This document shows, piece after piece, positions 1 through 5,377 of a stretch of 9,860 nucleotides of DNA. A program made the translations under genes and the position numbers. The stretch covers positions 1 through 9,860 of the forward strand of contig CANQXN010000058.1 of assembly GCA_947627815.1 (NCBI GenBank). The letters run 5' to 3'. The DNA comes from an uncultured Clostridia bacterium (GTDB taxonomy: Bacteria > Bacillota > Clostridia > Oscillospirales > CAG-272). The notes below the pieces were generated by a model. That model had not been told where the DNA came from. It saw only the letters and a program-made list of their open reading frames with translations, and searched no databases. How positions within the stretch are numbered: the first letter of the stretch is position 1; every line of letters begins with the position of its first letter.

Positions 1-225
1 TAAGCCGCCGAAGCGGCGGAAAATACTGTTGGCCAGGCGGCGAAAGGAGGTCACTTCCACGCCGAACGGGCAGGACAGCTCGGAAACAAAAGTCTCGCTC
101 TCCAAAACCGCCTGTTCCGGCACCAGAAGATAGACGGCGCTATACCGGCTTGACGCCGCAGGGAGACTTTCTTTTAGATAGCGGCGGCGGGCGGCGGCGT
201 CCGCGCCGTAAATCAATGTCAGCAT
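1..225 (-). CDS. addB: AddB-like helicase/nuclease subunit, N-terminal fragment (runs off left edge)
   Basis: Only the first 75 codons are present; the frame is open to base 1. My translation starts MLTLIYGADAAARRRYLKES and contains LLVPEQ at about residues 39-44 and EVTSFRRLANSIFRRFGG at about residues 57-74. That pairing, the LVPEQ strand followed by a V-x-S-F-x-R-L-A block ending in GG, is characteristic of the N-terminus of AddB, the subunit that partners AddA in the RecBCD-like helicase-nuclease for double-strand break repair in Bacillota. The start ATG (225-223) has an AAGGAG ribosome site six to seven bases upstream. In B. subtilis AddB the first strand leads into a Walker A loop (GRSGSGKT); here the same place reads GADAAARR, so the phosphate loop appears lost. 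No promoter is visible between the preceding terminator and the ATG, so transcription may be read-through. An AddB paralogue is possible; the iron-sulfur and nuclease domains lie outside the window. Confidence 0.75.
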   Translation of the reverse strand, partial: MLTLIYGADAAARRRYLKESLPAASSRYSAVYLLVPEQAVLESETFVSELSCPFGVEVTSFRRLANSIFRRFGGL

Positions 226-255
226 CGTTTTCTCCTTTTCAAAGTCAAGGCTGGG

Positions 256-270
256 TATCGCCCGGCGATA
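256..270 (-). repeat. Small stem-loop just after the topoisomerase terminator
   Basis: TATCGC and GCGATA pair around a 3-nt loop, immediately beyond the U tract of the terminator and 30 bases before the addB ATG. It may be a secondary processing or pause structure in any read-through transcript. The stem is only 6 bp, so it could be chance. Confidence 0.3.
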
Positions 271-272
271 GA

Positions 273-310
273 AAAAAAACATCCGGCTGACCGTCCCGGT
301 CAGCCGGATG
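273..310 (-). terminator. Strong intrinsic terminator of the topoisomerase gene
   Basis: A perfect 13-bp stem (CATCCGGCTGACC at 280-292 with GGTCAGCCGGATG at 298-310) closes a 5-nt loop. On the minus strand it is followed directly by an unbroken U tract (the A run at 272-279). It begins 11 bases after the topoisomerase stop codon, which is the expected place. There is no matching T run on the other side, so it works in the minus direction only. Confidence 0.95.
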
Positions 311-321
311 CGATAGACCGG

Positions 322-2349
322 TCAGACATCCGCCTGAGAGACATAACGCGCGCCGTAACGGGCGATATAATCCTTGCGTCCCTCTAAGTTGTCTCCCAAC
401 ATCAGTTCAAACATATCCGCCGTCTTTTTGGCGTCGTCCTCGCAGACCCGGATCAGGCGGCGCGTCGCGGGGTTCATCGTCGTTTTTGACATCATTTCCG
501 GCTCGTTTTCCCCGAGTCCTTTGGAGCGCTGCAAGGTATATTTGATTTTCTTTTCTTCCAGCGTTTTCACAATCGCCGCTTTTTCCTTTTCGTCATAGGC
601 AAAAAGGGTATCGTCTTTGGTGGTGATTTCAAAAAGCGGCGTTTCGGCGATATACACCCTGCCCTCCCGCAAAAGTGTCGGCAAAAGACGGTAAAACATG
701 GTGAGTACCAGCACCCGGATCTGGAAGCCGTCCTCATCGGCATCGGTACAGATGATGATTTTATTCCAGCGGAGCGCGGCGGGATCGAAGGCGGAAATAT
801 CGGAATTTTTGCTCTTGGTTTTGACCTCGGCGCCCACCCCGATCACGCGCAGAAGATCGACGATGATATCGCTTTTAAAAATCTTGTCATACCCGCTTTT
901 CAGGCAGTTCAGGGTTTTGCCGCGCACCGGGATGATGGCCTGAAACTCCGCCGAACGCCCGAGTTTGCAGGAAGTAAGCGCCGAATCGCCCTCCACGATA
1001 TAAAGTTCGCGGCGCCCGGGGTCTTTGGAGCGGCAATTGACAAATTTTTCGACCCGGTTGGCGATATCGATGGTGCCGCCGAGCTTTTTCTTGATGTCCA
1101 GCCGGGTGGCGTCGGCCGCTTCCCGGCTCCGTTTGTTCACAAGCACTTGATTGACCGCCCGCTCCCCGTCCAGCGGGTTTTCGGCAAACCAGATCTCCAG
1201 CACCCGTTTGATATACTCGGTCATGGCGGTGCGGATAAACTCGTTGGTGATGGCCTTTTTGGTCTGGTTGGCATAGCTTGTCTGCGTGGAGAAGGAATTG
1301 ATCACCAGCACAAGGCAGTCGCGGATATCGTTAAACTGAATGTGTTTTTCGCCTTTTTTGTATTTGTTGTTGTCTTTCATATAGCGCTCAAAGCCGGACA
1401 CAAAGGCGCTTTTGGCCGCGTCATCCGGGGAGCCGCCGTGTTCCAGAAAGCTCGAGTTATGATAATATTCGGTGGCCTGCGCCGTCTGGGAAAAGCAGAA
1501 CGAGACTTCCATTTTCAGTTTGTAGTCGTCAAGATCGGCTCTGTCCCGCCCCATAGTCTCGGTTTTAAAGAGTTTGGCCTGCGTGAGAGGCGCCTCGCCG
1601 GCAAGCTCGTTCACACGGTCGAGAATGCCGTTTTCATAGTAATAAACGCTCTCTTCAAATTTGCCCTTTTCCTCTTCCCAACGAAAAACAAAGCGGATGC
1701 CGGAATTGACCACCGCCTGCTTTTTCAAGACTTCCACAATATGCTCTTTGGGAATGGCGATGTCCTTGAAGACATCCAAATCGGGGCGCCAGCGGATCAG
1801 CGTCCCCGAAGACTCGCCCCGCCCGGCCGGCCGGCGGCGCAAGTCTGTCGCCGGATCGCCTTTGGCGAAGTCGATCTCATACACGGTTTTTCCGTCGCAG
1901 GAACGGACATACATAAATTCCGAAGCGCATTGGGTCGCGCAGGCGCCTAAGCCGTTCAAACCCAGAGAATATTCATACGCGCCGTTTTTGTTGTTTTCGT
2001 ATTTGCCGCCAGCGTAAAGCTCACAGAAGATCAGATACCAGTTCCACTGATTCTCTTTTTCGTTGAAATCCAGCGGCACCCCGCGCCCGTGGTCGGTCAC
2101 TTCCAGGGTATGGTCGAGCGTCACCTTGACCGCGATCTCGTTGCCGTACCCCTCTCGGGCTTCGTCAACCGAGTTGGAGAGGATCTCAAAAAAGGCATGT
2201 TCGCACCCGTCCAGCCCGTCCGAACCGAAAATTACGGCGGGGCGCTTTCTGACACGGTCGGCACCCTTGAGCTGCTGGATGCTCCGATTATCGTAGGACT
2301 TGCCGCTTCCCTTTTTCCGGTCGGCCTGGCCGCTTGTTTCCTTTGCCAT
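322..2349 (-). CDS. Type IIA DNA topoisomerase B subunit (GyrB/ParE family), divergent
   Basis: A 675-residue ATPase/TOPRIM subunit of a gyrase- or topo IV-like enzyme, which would change DNA supercoiling or unlink chromosomes together with an A subunit. The order is canonical: GHKL ATPase with FEILSNSVDEAREG (catalytic Glu55, Mg-binding Asn59), DHGRGVP at 86-92 and the lid glycines LGLNGLG at 129-135; transducer with the QTK lysine (Lys364); TOPRIM with EGDSA (Glu453), PVRGK (474-478) and DADEDG (Asp536, 538, 540); then SKGLGE (609-614) before a short tail. Odd points are His for the usual Asn in D-N-G-R-G and LGLNGLG for the usual GGLHGVG. I start at the ATG at 2349 because AGGGAG lies 9 bases upstream; the longer reading frame to 2487 begins inside the promoter. 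The gene is flanked by its own promoter and terminator, with no A-subunit gene beside it, so whether it is gyrB, parE or a third paralogue cannot be settled here. Confidence 0.93.
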   Translation of the reverse strand: MAKETSGQADRKKGSGKSYDNRSIQQLKGADRVRKRPAVIFGSDGLDGCEHAFFEILSNSVDEAREGYGNEIAVKVTLDHTLEVTDHGRGVPLDFNEKENQWNWYLIFCELYAGGKYENNKNGAYEYSLGLNGLGACATQCASEFMYVRSCDGKTVYEIDFAKGDPATDLRRRPAGRGESSGTLIRWRPDLDVFKDIAIPKEHIVEVLKKQAVVNSGIRFVFRWEEEKGKFEESVYYYENGILDRVNELAGEAPLTQAKLFKTETMGRDRADLDDYKLKMEVSFCFSQTAQATEYYHNSSFLEHGGSPDDAAKSAFVSGFERYMKDNNKYKKGEKHIQFNDIRDCLVLVINSFSTQTSYANQTKKAITNEFIRTAMTEYIKRVLEIWFAENPLDGERAVNQVLVNKRSREAADATRLDIKKKLGGTIDIANRVEKFVNCRSKDPGRRELYIVEGDSALTSCKLGRSAEFQAIIPVRGKTLNCLKSGYDKIFKSDIIVDLLRVIGVGAEVKTKSKNSDISAFDPAALRWNKIIICTDADEDGFQIRVLVLTMFYRLLPTLLREGRVYIAETPLFEITTKDDTLFAYDEKEKAAIVKTLEEKKIKYTLQRSKGLGENEPEMMSKTTMNPATRRLIRVCEDDAKKTADMFELMLGDNLEGRKDYIARYGARYVSQADV

Positions 2350-2452
2350 AGCGCATCGCTCCCTTTTCGTATCCTCAATTTTAAGGCTTTTTTTCATGCT
2401 CCGGCTCTGCCAAACGGCGCGCCGGGGAACAAAAGAAAGTCTTTCACATCTT
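2350..2452 (-). other. Leader of about 100 nt of the topoisomerase mRNA
   Basis: Between the inferred transcription start (about 2452) and the ATG lies a transcribed leader of about 100 nt. It contains a GC-rich stretch around 2407-2428, with the palindrome CGGCGCGCCG and outer CCGGC/GCCGG arms that could form a weak stem-loop. I recognise no riboswitch, T-box or leader peptide in it. Confidence 0.5.
2359..2364 (-). promoter_or_regulatory. Ribosome binding site fixing the topoisomerase start
   Basis: AGGGAG on the minus strand, 9 bases before the ATG at 2349. No comparable site precedes the in-frame upstream starts, including an ATG in the leader whose GGAG is only one base away. This supports a protein beginning MAKETSG. 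Confidence 0.75.
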
Positions 2453-2458
2453 ACAGAC

Positions 2459-2487
2459 AGTATACCATATTTTCTTTTTTTTGTCAA
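2459..2487 (-). promoter_or_regulatory. Sigma-A-type promoter of the topoisomerase gene
   Basis: On the minus strand a perfect -35 TTGACA (2487-2482), a 17-nt spacer that is mostly an A-rich tract, and a -10 TATACT (2464-2459, five of six consensus bases). Transcription should start near 2452. The A tract in the spacer and the near-consensus hexamers suggest a strong constitutive promoter. I see no obvious operator. Confidence 0.88.
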
Positions 2488-2546
2488 GAATCGGGCGCCC
2501 CGCGAAAAGCCGTTTTCCGTCCGCCCGATCCAAACAAAACAAAGAC

Positions 2547-2580
2547 AAAAAAAGCACCCCGTCCTTATAGGGACGGGGTG
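2547..2580 (-). terminator. Intrinsic terminator of the lipoprotein gene
   Basis: A perfect 10-bp stem (CACCCCGTCC at 2555-2564 with GGACGGGGTG at 2571-2580) around a 6-nt loop. On the minus strand it is followed one base later by a seven-U run (A run 2547-2553). It lies about 60 bases after the lipoprotein stop and upstream of the topoisomerase promoter, so it insulates the two units. Confidence 0.92.
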
Positions 2581-2641
2581 TAACGATTACAAGAAAGACG
2601 CGCGTTCGCGTTCGTTTCCCCAACATCGGAGAAGGAAGCGA

Positions 2642-2983
2642 TTATTGCAACGGAATCAGCGGACCCCAGTCTTCGTCGGTATCTTCGACCGGTTCGAGAT
2701 TGTCCAAAAAGCTGCCGCTACTGCTGCTGTCGGGCGCTTCGGTCGTAACAGGCGTTTGACTGCTTTCCGGCGCAGAAGTTTCGTCGGTACTCGGTGCTTG
2801 TGTGCTGCCGGAAACATCACTGTTCGCCGTTGTATTTTGCGAAGTTCCTGTGCCGGACGATGTCCCCGAAGAGGCGACGATGTTGTCAGACGCAGGCGGC
2901 GGTGTTGTGTTATCGTTGCCGCAAGCGGAAATCAAGAGGCAGAAGGCCAAAAGTACAAGAACCGTAAGTAAAATGCGTTTCAT
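2642..2983 (-). CDS. Small Ser/Thr/Pro-rich acidic lipoprotein of unknown function
   Basis: A 113-residue protein I do not recognise. Residues 1-20 are a typical lipoprotein signal (MKR, then a hydrophobic core LLTVLVLLAFCLL), with the lipobox I-S-A-C at 18-21, so Cys21 is the probable lipidated residue and the product should sit on the outer face of the membrane. Residues 22-91 are a Ser/Thr/Pro/Asn/Gly-rich low-complexity stretch with no predicted fold. Residues 92-113 form a short acidic tail with the only aromatic residues of the mature part (FLDNLEPVEDTDEDWG). The mature part contains no Lys, Arg or His. An AAAGG site lies 8 bases before the ATG. The gene has its own promoter and terminator, so it is a one-gene unit. 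No downstream frame continues it into a folded domain, so it does not look like a truncated binding protein. Confidence 0.8.
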   Translation of the reverse strand: MKRILLTVLVLLAFCLLISACGNDNTTPPPASDNIVASSGTSSGTGTSQNTTANSDVSGSTQAPSTDETSAPESSQTPVTTEAPDSSSSGSFLDNLEPVEDTDEDWGPLIPLQ

Positions 2984-3031
2984 AGAAACAACCTTTCTTT
3001 GACTGCGGTTTTAAAAACATATCTTGACTTT

Positions 3032-3060
3032 ATTCTACCACAGAATCGACGCTCTGTCAA
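3032..3060 (-). promoter_or_regulatory. Sigma-A-type promoter of the lipoprotein gene
   Basis: On the minus strand, TTGACA (3060-3055), a spacer of exactly 17 nt and TAGAAT (3037-3032, five of six consensus bases). The start site should be near 3025, giving a leader of about 40 nt. The promoter begins just after the probable end of the heat-shock operon. Confidence 0.85.
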
Positions 3061-3062
3061 GC

Positions 3063-3101
3063 AAAAGAACGCTCTAGCAAAAAGTTTTTTGTCGATCGTT
3101 C
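3063..3101 (-). terminator. Probable weak terminator at the end of the heat-shock operon
   Basis: GAACG (3067-3071) pairs with CGTTC (3097-3101), continues past one mismatch with two more pairs, and encloses a CAAAAA/TTTTTG inner stem. On the minus strand four U residues follow. It starts 14 bases after the prmA stop. The T-rich run at 3105-3117 on the plus strand means it could also stop opposite-strand transcription. The imperfect stem and short U tract make it a weaker call than the other terminators. Confidence 0.5.
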
Positions 3102-3115
3102 GGCTTTTTTGTTTT

Positions 3116-4036
3116 TTACGACGGCAAGGAAAAAACAAGGACATTCCAGTCGGCTTCTTCTCCCGTCTCGACTAAGACAAGGCCGCCCGCCTCCATGGCC
3201 GCCGTCACATCGGCCGCGCGGGTTTCGATCACGCCGGAGCAGATGAGATGCGCCCCCGGCGCCATCACGCTTTTTACCGAAGGCGCCATCCGGATCAGAA
3301 TGTCCGCCACGATATTGGCAAGGACGATCTGATAGGTTTTGCCGGGTTCGACCGCCGAAAGCAGATCGGAAACGCCAAAATGCGCCTCGGGGCAATGATT
3401 GACGCGGGCGTTTTCCTCCGCCACTTTCACCGCCACGGGATCGATGTCAAAGCCGTCGGCCAGCGCGGCGCCGAGCTTGACCGCAAAAAGCGAAAGAATC
3501 CCGCTGCCGGTGCCGATGTCCAAAACCCGATCGCCCGCCGCCAAATACTTTTCCAGCATGGCGGCGCAAAGGCGGGTGGTTTCGTGCGTACCCGAGCCAA
3601 ACGCCATGCCGGGATCCATCCGGACGATCACCTCGCCCGGCGCTTCTTCATAGTCCTGCCACTGCGGCACCACCACAAGGTGCTGACCGATCGAAAGCGG
3701 ATGATAATATTTTTTCCAGGCGTTGACCCAGTCCTCCTCTTCCACGCCGACGATGCTGATTTCATAGGCGATGCCGGCTTGTCCGAACCGCTCTTTCAGA
3801 AAGGCGACGGCGTCGCCGACCGACTTCATTTCCGGCAGATAGCAGCTGACATAACAGATCGTTTTATCCGCCGACAGGATTGCATCGTCGATCAGTTCGC
3901 CATAGACGGTCATGAGATTTTCCTCGATGTCCGAGTAATCTTCAATGGCAAGACCGCTGTCTACCATGCTCATGATGGCGACCACTTCGTCCAAATCGTC
4001 ATGCTTGCATTTGACTTTTATCTGTGACCATTCCAT
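3116..4036 (-). CDS. prmA: Ribosomal protein L11 methyltransferase
   Basis: PrmA uses S-adenosylmethionine to methylate ribosomal protein L11. The 306-residue length fits the family. Visible signatures are a small N-terminal substrate-recognition domain (about 1-95), the family block EEDWVNAWKKYYHPL at 100-114, M-A-F-G-S-G-T-H-E-T-T at 144-154, the SAM-binding glycine loop VLDIGTGSGILSL at 171-183, the acidic residue pair in DGFDIDP (194-200) that should contact the SAM ribose, and the catalytic-region NI(V)ADIL at 241-247. The gene follows dnaJ by 24 bases with its own AGAGG site 5 bases before the ATG, so it is almost certainly co-transcribed. prmA after dnaJ is a common Bacillota arrangement and does not itself imply a chaperone function. 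The final stop is followed closely by a probable terminator, and no rsmE-type gene follows as it does in many relatives. Confidence 0.96.
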   Translation of the reverse strand: MEWSQIKVKCKHDDLDEVVAIMSMVDSGLAIEDYSDIEENLMTVYGELIDDAILSADKTICYVSCYLPEMKSVGDAVAFLKERFGQAGIAYEISIVGVEEEDWVNAWKKYYHPLSIGQHLVVVPQWQDYEEAPGEVIVRMDPGMAFGSGTHETTRLCAAMLEKYLAAGDRVLDIGTGSGILSLFAVKLGAALADGFDIDPVAVKVAEENARVNHCPEAHFGVSDLLSAVEPGKTYQIVLANIVADILIRMAPSVKSVMAPGAHLICSGVIETRAADVTAAMEAGGLVLVETGEEADWNVLVFSLPS

Positions 4037-4060
4037 GACAGCCTCTTTCTGACAGCTCTT

Positions 4061-5224
4061 TTATTTTTTTCGGTTGAACAGTTTATTGAGAAACTGCATC
4101 CGTTTGGTATATTTCGAGGAAACGGTATCGCCCGAAAATTTGGCAAGCAGCGCTTTTTGTTCCGCCGTGAGGTTGCGCGGCGTCTCAACCAGCACGGTAA
4201 AGACAAGATCGCCCATCCGGGAGGAATTGACCACCGGCAGTCCCTTGCCCCGCAGGGTAAAGCGGGTGCCGGTCTGCGTCCCTTCGGGGAGGCGGTAAGC
4301 GACCGTGCCGTTCAGTGTCGGCACGGAGATTTCACCGCCCAGTGCCGCCTCGGCAAAGGTGATCGGCACCTCGCAGAAAAGGGTGCTGCCGTCCCTTTGG
4401 AAAATGTCGTGAGCGGCGACAGAAAAGACGATATACAAATCGCCAGCGGGGCCTCCGCCCCGCCCCTCATCGCCGTAGCCGCGCATGATCACTCGCTGTC
4501 CGTTGTCGATGCCGGCGGGAATGTTGATCTCCAGCCGTTTGCGGATGCGGATATAGCCGGTTCCCCGGCAATTGTTGCAGGGCTTTTTGATGATTTTGCC
4601 CTTGCCGCGACAAGCCGAACAGGGCGCGGTACTCTGCATCATGCCCAATACGGTTCGCTGGGTCGTGCGCACCTGCCCCGACCCGTGGCAGACCTGACAG
4701 GTCTCCACCGTCGAGCCGGGCGCGGCGCCGCTCCCCTGACAGTCGGGGCATTTTTCAATGCGGTTATAGGTGATCTCGCGTTTGCCGCCGACGGCCGCTT
4801 CCTCAAAACTGATGGAAAGTTTGGCCTCGAGGTCGTCCCCCTGCATGGGGCCGCCGCGACGCTGGGACGAGGACGACCCGAACGCGCCGCCGAAAAAGGT
4901 GTCAAAAATATCGCCGAAGCCGCCAAACCCGCCGCTGCCGCCAAAGCCGCTAAACCCGCCGAAACCGCCGCCCGAACCGGCGCCGGCGGCGGGATCAAAG
5001 GCCGCGTGGCCGTAAGTATCGTACTTTTTCTTTTTTTCCGGATCGGAAAGAACCGAATAGGCTTCGTTGACTTCCTTGAAAATCCGCTCCGCCTCCGCGT
5101 CGCCGGGATGCAGGTCGGGATGGTATTTTTTTACCATATCATGGTATGCTTTTTTGATCTCCGCCTCGCCGGCTCCTTTGGAAAGCCCGAGAACCTCATA
5201 ATAATCCCGTTTTGTTTCAGCCAT
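4061..5224 (-). CDS. dnaJ: Chaperone protein DnaJ (Hsp40)
   Basis: Full-length type I DnaJ of 387 residues, which captures unfolded clients and stimulates DnaK ATP hydrolysis. The J domain (about 6-71) holds the essential His35-Pro36-Asp37. A Gly/Phe-rich linker spans about 80-117, with repeated GGFGG/GFGGSGG units. The zinc-binding region has four CxxCxGxG units beginning at Cys159, Cys176, Cys202 and Cys216, all eight cysteines present. The C-terminal client-binding and dimerisation domains follow (about 225-360), with a basic tail ending FNRKK. The ATG at 5224 has an AAAGG site 9 bases upstream. It lies 153 bases after dnaK, the longest gap in the operon, and that gap is strongly structured. 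The gene looks intact and ordinary. Confidence 0.98.
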   Translation of the reverse strand: MAETKRDYYEVLGLSKGAGEAEIKKAYHDMVKKYHPDLHPGDAEAERIFKEVNEAYSVLSDPEKKKKYDTYGHAAFDPAAGAGSGGGFGGFSGFGGSGGFGGFGDIFDTFFGGAFGSSSSQRRGGPMQGDDLEAKLSISFEEAAVGGKREITYNRIEKCPDCQGSGAAPGSTVETCQVCHGSGQVRTTQRTVLGMMQSTAPCSACRGKGKIIKKPCNNCRGTGYIRIRKRLEINIPAGIDNGQRVIMRGYGDEGRGGGPAGDLYIVFSVAAHDIFQRDGSTLFCEVPITFAEAALGGEISVPTLNGTVAYRLPEGTQTGTRFTLRGKGLPVVNSSRMGDLVFTVLVETPRNLTAEQKALLAKFSGDTVSSKYTKRMQFLNKLFNRKK

Positions 5225-5262
5225 TGTTTACAGCCTTTCTCTTACCGAAAAACATGATGACG

Positions 5263-5290
5263 CCCGGAAGCGCTAAAAAGCGTTTCCGGG
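5263..5290 (-). repeat. Stem-loop 1 in the dnaK-dnaJ gap
   Basis: CCCGGAAGCGC (5263-5273) pairs with GCGTTTCCGGG (5280-5290) across a 6-nt A-rich loop, 11 bp with one G-U wobble in RNA. It lies about 38 bases before the dnaJ ATG. The nearest U-rich run on the minus side is about ten bases further on, so it is not a canonical terminator. An RNase-processing or mRNA-stability element is possible. Confidence 0.7.
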
Positions 5291-5298
5291 ACTTGGTA

Positions 5299-5340
5299 GT
5301 GCCGCAAGCGGCAGGCGGCCGCCTTGCCGCTTGCGGACAC
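5299..5340 (-). repeat. Long GC-rich stem-loop 2 in the dnaK-dnaJ gap
   Basis: CCGCAAGCGGCA (5302-5313) pairs perfectly with TGCCGCTTGCGG (5325-5336). The centre is the self-complementary GGCGGCCGCC (5314-5323), and GTG/CAC extends the outside past single bulges. The whole 42-nt element would be a very stable hairpin. There is no U tract on either side. It resembles an extragenic palindromic repeat or an mRNA-stabilising or processing structure. Whether it recurs in the genome cannot be seen here. Confidence 0.75.
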
Positions 5341-5355
5341 TGATTCAAAGGTGAA

Positions 5356-5371
5356 TTTCCCATGGGGGAAA
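5356..5371 (-). repeat. Short stem-loop 3 right after the dnaK stop
   Basis: TTTCCC (5356-5361) pairs with GGGAAA (5366-5371) around a 4-nt loop, beginning 6 bases after the dnaK stop codon. It is the first and weakest of three consecutive hairpins between dnaK and dnaJ. Confidence 0.5.
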
Positions 5372-5377
5372 AAATCG

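Noticed and set aside
1147..1950. A 267-codon plus-strand open frame opposite the topoisomerase gene
   Set aside because: It lies wholly inside a conserved gene on the other strand and shows no motif of its own.
322..2487. Longer 721-codon version of the topoisomerase gene
   Set aside because: Its first codons overlap the -35/-10 promoter and the untranslated leader; the ATG at 2349 has the proper ribosome site and matches the family N-terminus.
2444..2626. A 60-codon minus-strand frame between the lipoprotein and topoisomerase genes
   Set aside because: It reads through the lipoprotein terminator and the topoisomerase promoter, so it is not a gene.
3248..4027. A 259-codon plus-strand frame opposite prmA
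   Set aside because: Shadow of prmA; the translation is His/Arg-rich with no family resemblance.
4880..5000. Tandem GGC/CCG-type repeats in dnaJ that look like a microsatellite
   Set aside because: They encode the normal Gly/Phe-rich linker of DnaJ.
4157..5257. A 366-codon plus-strand open frame opposite dnaJ
   Set aside because: It is a compositional shadow of dnaJ: Ala/Lys-rich repeats mirror the Gly/Phe region, there is no ribosome site, and no recognisable protein.
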